Assembly (NCBI GenBank): GCA_949752795.1
Contig: OX457071.1
Coordinates: forward strand, 78,209,983-78,273,982
DNA length: 64,000 nucleotides
Source: Hyperoodon ampullatus
Taxonomy: Eukaryota; Chordata; Mammalia; Artiodactyla; Ziphiidae
Reading direction: 5' to 3'
A program made the translations under genes and the position numbers. Of the stretch, positions 45,562-57,800 are shown piece after piece (the first letter of the stretch is position 1; the number at the start of each line of letters is the position of its first letter). The notes under the pieces were generated by a model. The model did no database searches. It had not been told where the DNA came from and was given only the letters and a program-made list of their open reading frames with translations.

Positions 45562-47099
45562 AAGCCAAATGAAATCAGAAATAAGAACCTAAAAAGCCAA
45601 CTGGATTCAGCAGACCTATCTTACCCGTCTCTTAATACACACTGACTAAAGGTCCAAATACCTCCTGAGGATTCATATAGGTTGACAACTCTGTAATCTA
45701 AAACATTTCTTTTTACAGTAACTCTTGTCTGGCTTTACTGAGACATTTAATGCCACCAACCAACCTGTCTCACAGACTTCTCCTCTTACTTGTAGAACAC
45801 CACTCTCTCCTACCCCTTCTTGGTTTTGTTTTGTTTTGTTTGCAGATTACCCTTTCCCTGTCTTAAAATTTAATATTTTTTCCAGGGCACTGTCCTTGAC
45901 CCACTTCAATACTTGCTCTCACTGGGCAAACCCATTCTTTAATTACCACCCATCATCAGTAGAGGCAGGCTACAGTGATACTTTCCCTAAAAACTAAGAA
46001 GAAATTTAAAAGACTTCTGAGTTAAATTTAAAACCAAGGCAAGATCAATACAGACTCTTAAAGAGACAATATACCCTTTGGTATTAAAAATATTTGATAG
46101 TAACCATATTCAAGTTATGAAAATATCTAGAAGAACGTACTGACTGGAAAGGATGATCATCCACGAAAGTGCAAAAAGTCAAGTCACAGAGGCAAATAGA
46201 GGCCAGGGCTCCACACGTGGGGAAGATGAGCTGAGCCAAAGGACTGTACTTGAGGCCTCTGGCAAGGTCTTCCCTGGGGGGAAAGGAATGTAGCGGGCTG
46301 TCCAGGACCAACACTGTTCAGCTATTCGATAAACCTTATTCCCTTTATTCGGAAAACACCTCAAACAAAGCAACTTCTGATGATTTGGCTTCTTGTGTCT
46401 GTCTGGATATTGGAAAAGAATGCCAACATAAGTATTCTAGTCCCTGTGGCAATTATATTTGCCCCTTAAGTTAATAAACTAGCATTCTGACTATATGTCA
46501 GTTTTGTGAACTTGGCTTACATGAGTTTACCTGGCTTAGAGTGAGATCTGCTCATGTCTGTTTCTGAGCTTGTAAGGCTGTGAGCTGGACCCTCATTATT
46601 TCCTCAGAGTAATGAACGTGATGCTTGTTGGGGGACGATTTCCTTAGGAGTCATACCACCTACAACTGAATAAACTTATTTTCTTTTGGGGGTTTCTAAA
46701 CCATTTACATTCTGACTACTCCTAAACCAAGAATGAAATCCAGAACCTCCTGTTAAGTTTCAGCACATACAGCTCACTTCCCTCTGGACATTTCTCCCGA
46801 GATACCTAGTAAACAACAGTAACTCAACATATCCCACTATCTTCCCCCTCCCAACTCTTCTTCCTGTATTTCCAAACTGGGTGAATAACACCACAATTCA
46901 TCACCAAATATAGACCCATAAACCACTGAGGGTGCTTCCCTTTTCCTCATTCCCCACACCCAAACAGTTACTAAGTTACACCACTTTTCCCTATTCAGCA
47001 TTTGTCATTATCTGTTCCTCTCCAGTGCTACTACCTACATTTGATTTCTCATCATTTGCTGAGACTATTTATATAACAGCCTAACCCATCCTTCAGCCT
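45562..47099. other. RNF17 intron, unassigned, possible old LTR at 46.1-46.7 kb
   Basis: 45562-46100 shows nothing. 46180-46660 has a more GC-balanced composition and an LTR-like feel, but I cannot assign a family. The frames at 46084-46474 have no recognisable homology. Confidence 0.35.
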
Positions 47100-47860
47100 C
47101 CGGCCTCCTATTCTTCCAAAGAACCCTCTATGCTCACTAGAATTATCTTCTACAAATGTAACCTAATTATTTTTACTTTCATGCTAAAAATCTTTTAGCG
47201 GCTTTCTATTATTTACAGCTGTGCTGTCCAAAAGAACCTTCTGCAATAATGAAATTGTGCTGCACTACCTGACAGCCACTAACCAAACATGGCTACTGAG
47301 CACCTGAAATGTGGCTACTGCAACCAAAGAACTTAATTTTTCATTTTATTTTGTTTTACTTAATTTACGCTTAAATTTAAATGACCACACGTGGTTAGCA
47401 GCTACCATACTGGATAGCACAGGTCTAAGAAATAAAGTCCAAATACCACCACACAACAGTCAAAGTCTTTAGGATTCAGCCTCTCTGTATCCTCTGCCGT
47501 ATGGAATTATACACGCAGGTCCCTGAATGTAGTATGTGGTCTCACTGCCCACACAGTTCTTTCTGCAAAGATGCCCGCCAGCCTCCCTTGTGTCCTCCTT
47601 TCCAACTGCTACTCATTTTTCATGGATGAGGGAAAATAAAGTCTCCTCTTTCCAAGACCCGTTACATCTCAAAGAACTGATCATTCCCTTCCTCTGCATC
47701 TCCATTAAATTCTGCACAAACTACTATCATAGCAATTATGTACTTTATTATTTATGTGTATCACTGTCTACTTAAACTTCTCTGCATAAATCTCAGTATC
47801 TAGGGTGTTAGAGCCTAGCACAACATCAGTGTTCAATGTTAGCTGAATGAATGAATCTCA
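47100..47860 (+). repeat. L2-like LINE fragment, interrupted
   Basis: Old L2-type sequence (taaaaatcttttagcggctt before, ctagcacaacatcagtgttc and tgaatgaatg after) surrounds the MER5A-like element at 47217-47430. Confidence 0.6.
47217..47430 (+). mobile_element. MER5A-like hAT DNA transposon
   Basis: The left end cagctgtgctgtccaaaaga and body tggctactgagcacctgaaa and gctaccatactggatagcac are those of a MER5A-type non-autonomous Charlie element. About 210 bp, diverged. Confidence 0.82.
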
Positions 47861-47869
47861 AAGATGACT

Positions 47870-48230
47870 TGGAGGACTTCCTTGGTGGCACAGTGGTTAA
47901 GAATCCGCCTGCCAATGCAGGGGACACAGGTTCGACCCCTGGTCCAGGAAGATCCCACATGCCGCAGAGCAACTAAGCCTGTGCACCACAACTACTGAGC
48001 CTGCACTCTAGAGACCGCGAGCCACAACTACTGAGCCCACATGCTGCAACTACTGAACCCATGCGCATAGAGCCTGTGCTCTGTGACAACAGAAGTGACT
48101 GCAGTGAGAGGCCCGCGCACCGCAACAAAGAGTAGTCCCCGCTCGCCCCAACTAGAGAAAGCCCGCACACAGCGACAAAGACCCAACGCAGCCATAAATA
48201 AATAAATAAATAAATAAATTTATTAAATAA
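47870..48230 (+). mobile_element. Long CHR-type SINE with (AAAT)n tail
   Basis: About 360 bp, with aaagatgact on both sides (47860-47869 and 48231-48240). The tail contains seven or so tandem aaat units. Confidence 0.92.
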
Positions 48231-48462
48231 AAAGATGACTCTGACATATATATATCATTGAATACTGACCCCTTCTAGGTCTTTTAATTCTTAAATATTT
48301 TCTGTGGAATTTAACTGATAGAAACCATTTTGCCCTTTATATTATTTTTCAGCTTTTGAATCATAAATATTACACTGAACATCAATTTTTCTGTCTCAAA
48401 TAATACTTCTGTCCCTTACACCATGTCAGACACTAATAGCATATTGCCATTCTCATACTTAC

Positions 48463-48537
48463 TTTGTTGAATCCTCAAATTCAATCTTTCCCATATTGTT
48501 GAACATACAGATGATCTCACTGCAATTCATTTTCAAC
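48463..48537 (-). CDS. RNF17: RNF17 coding exon
   Basis: This 75-nt exon has the acceptor aattttag and the donor gtaagt. It encodes LKMNCSEIICMFNNMGKIEF followed by EDST, flanked by split Lys codons on both sides. The CSEIICMFNNMGKIEF string is strongly conserved in RNF17. It sits only 276 bp from the preceding exon, the shortest intron in the window. Confidence 0.94.
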
Positions 48538-48813
48538 CTAAAATTAAATACTTAGCATAAAAAATGTTCTAATACAAGTTTATTACTTTCCCTAATAAAA
48601 AATTAGTTGCTAACATTAAAAACTCTGAAAGACAGAACATTTAAATAACTTTCTAATTTATCACAAATTACACTTATTTTAATTTGGTTGCTAATTTGGG
48701 AAACATTTTTTGACCCAAATTCTCAATTTATAACTGCTTGTTACTTTAATAAATCTAGCCTAATACATTTTTATATTTAATTACCACGCTCTCCTGAATT
48801 ATAACTTACTTAC

Positions 48814-48890
48814 TTGGGAGAGTTCCTTAGTTTTAGAGAGCTGACTTGTGACAATTCGCTCTCAAATGTTAATTTCAAAGTCCAGATAAT
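48814..48890 (-). CDS. RNF17: RNF17 coding exon
   Basis: This 77-nt exon has the acceptor gattttag and the donor gtaagt. It reads IIWTLKLTFESELSQVSSLK then LRNSP and ends two bases into a Lys codon. It corresponds to the RTLQLTSDSELAQVSS region of mammalian RNF17. No catalytic or binding motif is visible. The donor context (AAgtaagtaag) offers a second GT four bases further on. The first is chosen because only it keeps the frame into the next exon. Confidence 0.92.
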
Positions 48891-50097
48891 CTAAAATCAA
48901 AAGAGAAGTATCACTCATATGTGCATTTTGCTTTGTTATAAATACCGTTGAAACAGAATAAGATTTTAGAAAAAAAAACTAGACCCTTTAGGTATTTTCA
49001 CTAATTAATGTGCTCAAGGTTTGATTTTAGGCAAGCAAAGGGAGAGATGCAAATAAGAGTTTATGAATTTTTCCCCCCAAAATATTTAAAATCTTTTGAA
49101 GATATGTATTAACAGATAACAAAAGACACTAGTTAATAAATGGGATACAGCTACATGATCAGGGAGAATTCTGATCAGATTCATTCTGCACCTGCACTGC
49201 TGTCCTTAAACGTTTTTGTCTTTTTTCCCCCCCATCTTCCTAATGCAGCTAACTAGGGTAAAGACCAAATTTTACTTTTTTTCACCTCCTAATGCCTCAC
49301 ATGTAATACACAGGAACTATTACTATTCTTAGAACTACAGCTGGAAGGAGGTCTGGTCAAGGTAAGATAGTGGCAAACTCTTCTCCTTCAAAGTTCAAGA
49401 CTCTGGAGGCAGGTAAACCAATGGCTTCTATTTTATACTTCAGTTCAATCCAAATATCTGATCATCTATGGGTAATGAGGCCCTGAAGATTCAAAGTCAA
49501 CAGAGTAGGATCTACACCCCAAGGGAGCAAGACAGAAATTAGCAAAGAGGATCGATGGTTAACCCCATCCTGCCAAACGATCTCATAAGAAACATGTTTC
49601 TATTGCTGCCTAATTCTAGGCACATGATTAGATGACAGGGCAGAGTTGAATCACCTTGTCTCCTGAGGTGCACAGCTGGGGGCTGGGAGAAAAACCTAAA
49701 TGGCATCTTGATAAGTTTCTAAGTCAAGAGTTGACAGTCATACCTAACTGTTTATAAAAAGAAAATAGTCCTATTTACTTCACTACTCTTACTTGTCCTC
49801 ATTTTTAACTCAACTCCTAGAAACAACCTTTGACTCAATGTCATCCTACTTGTTCTCAGACTGTGTGTTATAAAGACTTTACTGCACCATTTCCCTAAGT
49901 GGTAAATAATAATAAAAGGCCAAACAAGTTTATAATGTTTATCTTAGAATTCAAACACCTAAGAATTCTAAATTGATGCCAATACAAATTAGGATAATCT
50001 GGAAAACAAATTCTTCTTAAGTCTTAAATACTATATTCCAAAGTAGGTAATATAAGCCACCACAGAAATAATTCACATTATGAACTGGTAAAACTAC
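48891..50097. other. RNF17 intron, unassigned
   Basis: This is mostly unique-looking AT-rich sequence. No exon or repeat family is recognised. Confidence 0.4.
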
Positions 50098-50269
50098 CTG
50101 ATTCAGGTCACAGTATATTCTTAGAGAAGGTGTGGATTTTAATTCTCTTGCTATCTTCATAGCTGCATCCAAATCATTTTTTTTCACTTCAATGTATCTT
50201 TTAGCCGTTATTATATCTGATAAGTAAGCATCCATATTTCTTACTACCTCTTCACACAGGTTCTTTTTC
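50098..50269 (-). CDS. RNF17: RNF17 coding exon, end of coiled coil
   Basis: This 172-nt exon has the acceptor aaatgaag and the donor gtagtt. It completes the split Arg codon and encodes KKNLCEEVVRNMDAYLSDII, TAKRYIEVKKNDLDAAMKIA and a final STPSLRIYCDLNQ. The CDLNQ ending and the repeated charged heptad-like pattern are characteristic of RNF17. It ends in phase 0. The 6.8-kb intron before it holds the twin-primed L1 side of the locus and an old L1 complex. Confidence 0.95.
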
Positions 50270-50437
50270 CTTCATTTAAGATAAAGTTATTTTTCAGTAT
50301 TTCATAAACATTTTTATGAAAGTAAATTTAAAGTAACTCAACAGTATTGAAAAGGTAAATTCACTACTTTATGAACTTAAATAATATAACATGGTTAATG
50401 AGGCATTCAACTGAACTGAAATCTATTACAGTTTTTT

Positions 50438-50779
50438 AAAATTAATTAATTAATTTTTGGCTGCGTTGGGTCTTCGCTGCTGTGCGCGGGCCTTCTCTAG
50501 TTGTGGTGAGCGGGGGCTACTCTTCGTTGCAGCGCACAGCCTTCTCATTGTGGTGGCTTCTCTTGCTGCGGAGCACGGGCTCTAGGGGCCCGGGCTTCAG
50601 TAGTTGCAGCACGCAGGCTCAGCAGTTGTGGCTTGTGGGCTCTAGAGCACAGGCTCAGTAGTTGTGGTATATGGGCTTAGCCGCTCCACGCCATGTGGGA
50701 TCTTCCTGGACCAGGGCTCGAACCAGTGTCTCCTGCATTGGCAGGCGGATTCTTAACCACTGCATCACCAGAGAAGCCT
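50438..50779 (-). mobile_element. Long CHR-type SINE, reverse
   Basis: The T-rich tail is followed by ttttggctgcgttgggtctt, and it ends ccactgcatcaccagagaagcc. It lies about 170 bp upstream, in transcript order, of exon 50098-50269. Confidence 0.9.
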
Positions 50780-50789
50780 GGGTTTTTTT

Positions 50790-53700
50790 TTTAATGACAG
50801 CATATAGTTAGGTCTATAAGAGACTCATTTTAGATCTAAAGAGAAACATAGGTTGAAAGTGAATGGATGGAAAGAGATATTCTATGCAAACAGTAACGGA
50901 AAGAGAGCTAGGGTGGCTATGCTAATTTCAGGCAAAATAGACACTAAGTCAAAAACTATTACAAGACAAAGAAGGACATTATAGACTGATAAAAGGGTCA
51001 ATTCACCAATAAGATAAAACAATTATAAATACATATGTACCAAACATCAGAGGCCCAAAATATATGATGCAAACACTGATGTAATAAAGGAGAAAGAGAG
51101 AGCTCTGTAAGTATAGGTGGAGACTTCAATATCCTACTCTTCCAGTTGTGGACAGAAAAACCATACAGAATATCAGTAAGGAAACAGACTACTTAAACAA
51201 CATTGTAGACCAACTGGACCTAACATACAAACACTCCACCCAGGGCTTCCCTGGTGGCGCAGTGGTTGAGAGTCCGCCTGCCGATGCAGGGCACACAGGT
51301 TTGTGCCCCGGTCCGGGAAGATCCCACATGCCTCGGAGCAGCTAGGCCCGCGAGCCATGGCCGCTGAGCCTGCGTGTCCGGAGCCTGTGCTCCGCAACGG
51401 GAGAGGCCACAACAGTGAGAGGCCCACGTACCGCAAAAAAAAAACAAAAAACAAACAAACAAAAAAACCAAAAACTCCACCCAGACAATACACATCTTGC
51501 TCAAGCATACATGGAGCACTCTCCACGTTAGACCACATATTAGGGCAAAAAAGAACTCTTAATACATTTTAAAAGACTGAAAATATACAAAGTATCTTTT
51601 CTGATAACAATGGAATGAAACTAGAAATCAATAATAGAAGGAAACTGGAAAATTCACAAATATGTGGAAATTAAATAACATACTACTAAACACAAATGGA
51701 TGAAAGAAAAAAAACACAAGGAGAATATCTTGAGACAAATGAAAATGGAAAAACAAAGTATCAAAATTTATGGGATGCAGTGAAAGCAGAGCTAAAAGAG
51801 AAATATACAGCTGTAAACACATTAAAAAAGGCATGGCAAACCAACAACCTAACTTTACACCTTAGGAACCAGAAAAGAACAAACTAAACCCAAAGCTAGC
51901 AGAAGGAAGGAGTAGTAAGATTAGAGTGGAAATAAGCAAATAAATAGGATAAAACAGAGAAAAATCAAAGAGACCAAAAGGTGGTTCTTTGAGAAGATCA
52001 AAATTGACCACTTTCAGCTACACTATCTAGGAAAACAAGAGAAGAGCCAACTTACTAAAATCAAAAATAAAGTAGGCATAGGATGATCAATTTTACAGAA
52101 ACAAAAAATATTTGGAAACAGTGCTGTATATAACTGTATGCCAAGAAATTGGATAACCTAGACAAAATGGATGAATTCCTAGAAACACACCACCTACCAA
52201 CACTGAATCATGAAGAAATAGAAAATCTGAGCAGACCAAAAAAAAGTAAGAAGATTGAATCAGTAATCAAAAGCTTCCCCAAAAAGAGAAGTCCTGGACT
52301 AGATGGCTTCACCAAAAATTTTATGAAGAATTAACACGAATCCTCCTCAAACTCTTCCAAAAAACTGAAGAGCCAGAGAAAACATTTCCTAACTTATTCT
52401 ATGAGACCAGCATTGCCCTCATACCAAAGCCATATGAAAACACTACAAGAAAACTATAGATCAACATCTCTTACAAGTATTAATGCAAAATCCTCAATAA
52501 AATACTAGTAAATTGAATCAGCAGTATAGTGAAAGAATACCACATCATGCCAAATGGGATTTATTCCCTGGAATGAAGGAAGCTTCAACATATGATCAAT
52601 TAATGTTATACACCACATTAACAGAAACAAGTAAAACACCCCACAGGGTCCTTTCAAATGATAGAGAAAAAGGATGTGACGTTCTCAACACCTTTCAGGA
52701 TAAAAACACTCAAATTAGGAATTGAGGGAAACTACATCAACATAATAAAGGCTATATAAGAAAAACCCACAGCTAACATTACATTAGATGATAGACTGAC
52801 AGCTTTTCTTCTAAGAACAGTAGTAAGAAAAGGACGTGAGATTTTGCCACTGCTATTTAATATATCGTGTCAGTTCTAGCCAGAGTAAATAGGCAAAAAA
52901 AAGAAAGATATAAAAGCCATCCAAATTTACAAGAAGTTGGAAAATGATCTCTTTTTGCAGATGACATGATCTTATAGGTAAAGATGCCACAAAAATACTA
53001 GTAGGTCTAATAAACGAATTCAGCAGAGATGTAGGATGCAAAATGAACACACAAAAAATCAGATGCATTTCTACACACTAACAATGAACAGTCCGAAAAG
53101 GAAATTAACAATTCATTTTACAACAGAATAAAAAGAAGAATATACTCAGGAATAAACATAACTGAGGATGCAACAGACTTGTACACTTGTTGTACACTAC
53201 ACAACACTGCTGAAATTAATGAAGACAAAATAAATGGAAAGATCTCCCACGTTCATGAACCAGAAGATTTAATATTGTTAAGATGTCAATACGCAAAGCA
53301 ATCTACAATTCAAAGCCATCCCTATCAAAATCCCAATGATGTTTCATGTAGAATAGAAAAGCCCATCCTAAAAGTCACATGAGATCTCAAGGGACCCTAA
53401 ACTTCCAAAACAACCTTGAAAAAGAACAAAGTTGGAAAGCTCACACATCCTGATTTCAAAACTTGCTACAAAGCCACAGTAATTAAAACAGTGTGCTACT
53501 GCCACAAGGACAGACAGATGGACCAATGGAACAGAATAGAGAGCTCAGAAATAAATCTTCACATATACGGTTCAGCTGAGTTTTGACAAGAGTGCCAAGA
53601 CCATTCAATGGAGAAAAGACCATCTTTTCAACAAACGGTGCTGGGAAAACTGGATATCCATATGGGAAAGAATAAGTTGGACCCTTCCCTTACACTATAT

Positions 53701-53936
53701 ACAAAAATTAGCTTAAAATGACTCAAAGACCTAAATGTAAGAGCTAAAACTATAAAACTCTTAGAAGAAAACACAGGGGGGAAAAGCTTCATGATGTTAG
53801 ATTTGGCAATGATTTCTTGGATATGACATCAAAACACAGGCAACAAAAGAAAAAAACAGATAAACTGGACTTTATCAATTAAAAACTTTTGTGGATCAAA
53901 GAATGCTATCAAGAGAGTGAAAAGACAAGCCACAGA
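50790..53936 (+). mobile_element. Old L1 ORF2 region (contains copy B)
   Basis: Decayed ORF2: endonuclease-like sequence (50820-51620), middle (frame 52149-52334, TLNHEEIENLSRPKKSKKIE), RT and beyond to 53936. Many stops. The part from 52793 onward closely matches 27114-28040. It is interrupted by a SINE at 51243-51470 and broken at 53937 by another L1. Confidence 0.82.
51243..51470 (+). mobile_element. CHR-type SINE
   Basis: Full copy, A-rich tail with caaa units, flanked by actccacccag on both sides. Confidence 0.94.
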
Positions 53937-55384
53937 AGCAGTGTTTTCTTAGGTCAGTCTCTCAAGGCAAAAGAAATAAAAGCAAAAATAAACAAATAGG
54001 ACGTAATCAAACTTACAAGCTTTTGCACAGCAAAAGAAGCCATAAACAAGACAACAAAAGACAACCTATGGACTGGGAGAAAATATTTGCAAACGATGTG
54101 ATCAACAGAGGCTTAATGTCCAAAATATACAAGCAGCTCATACAGCTCAATATTAAAAAAAAAACCAAAAAATGGACAGACCTAAATGTACATTTCTCCA
54201 AAGAGGACGGTCATACAGATGGTCAACAGGCATATGAAAAGATACTCAACATCACTGATTATTAGAAAAATGCAAATCAAAACTACAATGAGGTATCATT
54301 TCACATGAGTCAGCATGGCCATCATCAAAAAGTCTACAAATAATAAATGCTGGAGAGGCTGTGGAGAAAAGGGAACCCTCCTACACCGTTGGTGTAGATT
54401 GAAATTGGATGGAAATTGATTCCAGATTGGATGGAAATTGATACAGCCACTATGAAGAACAGTATGGAGGTTCCTTAAAAAACTAAAAATAGGGGCTTCC
54501 CTGGTGGCTCAGTGGTTGAGAGTCTGCCTGCCAATGTAGGGGACACGGGTTCGTGCCCCGGTCCGGGAAGATCCCACATGCCGTGGAGCAGCTGGGCCCA
54601 TGAGCCATGGCCGCTGAGCCTGTGCGTCCAGAGCCTGTGCTCCGCAACAGGAGAGGTCACAACAGTGAGAGGCCTGCGTACCGCAAAAAAAAAAAAAAAA
54701 AAAAAAAAAAACAACTAAAAATAGAGTTACCATATGATCCAGCAATCCCACTCCTGGGAACATATCTGGAAAAGACGAAAACTCTAATTCAAAAAGACAC
54801 ATGCACCTCAATGTTCATAGAAGCACTATTCACAATAGTCAAGACACAGAAGCAACCTAAGTGTCCATCAACAGATGAACGGATAAAGAAGATGTGATAT
54901 ATGTATACGATGGAATACAACTCAGCCATAAAGAAGCATGAAATAATGCCATTTGCAGCAACATGGATGGACCTAGAGAATATTATACTTAGTGAAGTCA
55001 GAGAAAGACAAATATCATATATCACTTTTATGTGGAATCTAAAAAATAATATAAATGAACTCACTTACAAAACAGAAACAGACTCATAGACATAGAAAAC
55101 AATCTTATGGTACCAAAGGGGAAAGGGAGGGAGGGATAAATCAGGAGGTTGGGATTATCAGATACACACTACCCTATATAAAGTAGATAAACAACAAGGA
55201 CGTACTGTACAGCACAGGGAACCCTATTCAGTATCTTGTAATAACCTATAATGGAAAAGAATCTGAAAAAGAATACATGTATGTGTAACTGAATCACTCT
55301 GCTGTACACCTGAAACTAACTCAACATTGTAAATCAACTATACTCCAATAAAAAACTTTTTTAAAAAACACAAACAAAAGGTAA
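53937..55384 (+). mobile_element. 5'-truncated L1 inserted into the older L1
   Basis: It starts within ORF2 (gtgttttcttaggtcagtct) and ends with a 3' UTR and A-rich tail. The flanks aagccacagaa (53931 region and 55384 region) form the target duplication. It contains the SINE at 54493-54712. Confidence 0.85.
54493..54712 (+). mobile_element. CHR-type SINE
   Basis: Full copy with about 27 A at the end, flanked by aactaaaaatag on both sides. Confidence 0.94.
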
Positions 55385-55809
55385 GCCACAGAAAGAGAGA
55401 GAATATCTGAAAATGATGTATCTGATAAAGGACTAACATCCACAATGTATAAAGAACTCCTACTCCAACCACAACAAAATAAATAATCCAAATCAAAATT
55501 GGGCAAAGGACTGGAATACATACCTCTCCAGAGAAAATAAACAAATGGTCAATTAATAAGCACATGAAAAGATGTGCTTCACAATACCAGCCATTACGGA
55601 AATGTAAGTCAAATCCAAAAATGAGACATCACTTCACATTCTGAAAATGGCTCATCTTTTAAAAAAAAACAACAAATGTTGGTGAGGATGTGGAGAAATT
55701 GGAACCTTTGTGCACTGCTGGTGGGAATGTAACGTGTAGCCACCATAGAATGCAGTTTGGCAGTCTTCAAAGAGTTAAACATAAAATTACCATATGCCAC
55801 TAAACTGTA

Positions 55810-56040
55810 CTTTTTTAATTTTAATTTTATTGGCGTATAGTTGATACTCAGTGTTGTGTTAGTTTCAGGTATACAGCAAAGTGATTCAGTTATACATATA
55901 CATATATTCATTCTTTTTTAGATTCTTTTCTCAAAAAGGTTATCATAGAATATTTAGTACAGTTCCCTGTGCTATACAGTAGGTTCTTGTTGGTTATCTA
56001 TCTTATATATAGTGTGTGTATGTTCATCTCAAGCTGCTGA
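55810..56040 (-). mobile_element. L1 3' UTR insertion, inverted
   Basis: A roughly 230-bp 5'-truncated copy with its T-rich end at the left. The duplication ccactaaactgta lies on both sides (near 55797 and 56058). Confidence 0.85.
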
Positions 56041-56119
56041 TTTACCCCTCCCCCCACCACTAAACTGTATTTTTAAATGGTTAAAAAGGTAAATTTCATT
56101 ATGTATATTCACTACTTTT

Positions 56120-56336
56120 TTTTTTTTTTTTTTTTTTTTTTTGCGGTACGCTGGCCTCTCACTGCTGTGGCCCCTCCCGTTGCGGAGCACGGGCTCCGGA
56201 CGCACAGGCTCAGCGGCCATGGCTCAGGGGCCCAGCCGCTCTGCGGCATGTAGGATCCTTCCAGACCGGGGCACGAACCCGCATCCCCTGCATCGGCAGG
56301 CGGACTCTCAACCACTGCGCCACCAGGGAAGCCCCA
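56120..56336 (-). mobile_element. CHR-type SINE, reverse
   Basis: Full copy with a T-run of about 25, flanked by tattcactactttt on both sides. Confidence 0.95.
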
Positions 56337-56360
56337 TATTCACTACTTTTAAGAAATATT

Positions 56361-57056
56361 TTTTAAATGCATGCACATGACCTATCACTTAAGTGTTATA
56401 ATTAAATACCAAATGTGAGATACCATCAGCATTTAGGAATAAAGAATATCAACTGATTCATTCATGGTGTTGAGCGTATGCTCTAGTCATCCTAATCAGA
56501 CTGAAAAAATGAACTAAGAGCCAAACAGGCAAGTACCAGTTCTAAATATATTTATCACAACTTTTATGAGCCTGTCTCTTGAAATGCAAAGTGTGATTAA
56601 AGGTTATTTGAGATCATATATATCAACGTTTTTAAAAAGAATGGATATGTAACAGTATGGTATTTGTTTAGAAAAATCACTAGAGTATTATTTGCTCTGA
56701 TGCAAATACCTGAAAAAAAATGATGGAATTATCCACATGAAAATGTATGTTTGCATTTTCCCAAGTATGCTGAATTCTACAACAGGATTCAGAATTAGAA
56801 AGTATTTTTCTGTGCTGACTGCTTTAAGAAAGAGATTGTTTATTTTAACAGCTTTGGGACCAGATGACAAATAGGCTAAATGAATAAATAAATAGCTCTT
56901 CATTTTGAAGCTGTAAACATCAGCCTGTAGGGACCACCCATTACCTTCCAAACTCGTTTAAAATTTACTCATTTCTTCAGTCTGTACAAAGGAATAAAAT
57001 GACAAGTTAATGTTAAAAGCTTCAGTTGCACTGAGTCTATATTTTTAACTTATTAC
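56361..57056. other. RNF17 intron, unassigned
   Basis: AT-rich, no recognised repeat or coding signal. Confidence 0.4.
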
Positions 57057-57157
57057 CTGGAATCAAGAGAAGTGAAAAGCTGATCAAACTGCTTCTCCAG
57101 AACCTCTGTAAGACTGACTGTCTCCTCTTTTCTTTGATTGTATATATGTTCGAGCAT
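57057..57157 (-). CDS. RNF17: RNF17 coding exon, coiled-coil region
   Basis: This 101-nt exon has the acceptor cttcccag and the donor gtaata. It encodes MLEHIYNQRKEETVSLTEVL followed by EKQFDQLFTSLDS and ends two bases into an Arg codon. It matches the LEHM..EKQFDQL..FFDSR region of RNF17, a helical segment like those that follow RING/B-box modules. It lies between a minus-strand SINE (56120-56336) and a short plus-strand SINE (57514-57624). Confidence 0.93.
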
Positions 57158-57513
57158 CTGGGAAGAGCATAATACAAAGACGTAATTTGGTATTTTTATT
57201 TTGTAGGAACTGTACTATTCAACATACTTTTGAAAGTAAAAGGTACTTTTTAGACTTTTCAAAATAACAACACAAGAGATCAGATAATAAAAATAAGTCA
57301 AAAGGTTAAACTTTAAATCCTGGTGCTTGTCAACAAGATCACATCTTTGTTAGCACTCTGTACTGATAAATTAGCAAAAAGGCCTAGAAAATTGACTATG
57401 TTTTCTAAACTTCTTATCACTTTTAATCAGTACAGGAAATGAATCATTTTGGATAGCTGAGTTTCTCTCTGGCAGGATTCCTTAAATTCATAAAAACTTA
57501 AAATATAATATTA

Positions 57514-57624
57514 GGGAATTCCTTGGCAGTCCACTGGTTAAGACTCTGCGGTCCCAGTACCGGGGCATGTGTTCAATCCCTGGCCAGGGAACTAAGATTC
57601 TGCATGCTGCGGCCAAAAAAAAAA
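57514..57624 (+). mobile_element. Short tRNA-derived SINE
   Basis: It starts gggaattccttggcagtcca and ends gcggccaaaaaa. It is the shortest SINE subfamily in the window. Confidence 0.85.
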
Positions 57625-57744
57625 CTTTATACCTATATAAAATATTTTAAAAATACTTGAATTAAAATGTTGACTATTCTACATACTTCTTTATAAATTT
57701 AAACAAAGAATCATTGCTTGAGATCTTTTTTTTTTCTTTCAATT

Positions 57745-57800
57745 TTTCCTTTTTTGGAATGGGAATGTCTATCCTATGCTTGCCCAACCAACGTATTTTA
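57745..57800 (+). mobile_element. Second MaLR internal fragment, left piece
   Basis: The stretch ttggaatgggaatgtctatc followed by cctatgcttgcccaacca is MaLR internal sequence. It breaks at the L1 insertion and resumes at 59646. Confidence 0.7.

Larger units (their letters stand above)
55385..56360 (+). mobile_element. Old L1 resumed, ORF2 end and 3' UTR
   Basis: It continues the host L1 of 50790-53936 (ataaagaactcctactccaa, later tgtggagaaattggaacctt) to its 3' UTR near 56360. It is interrupted by an inverted L1 3' end (55810-56040) and a SINE (56120-56336). Confidence 0.78.
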
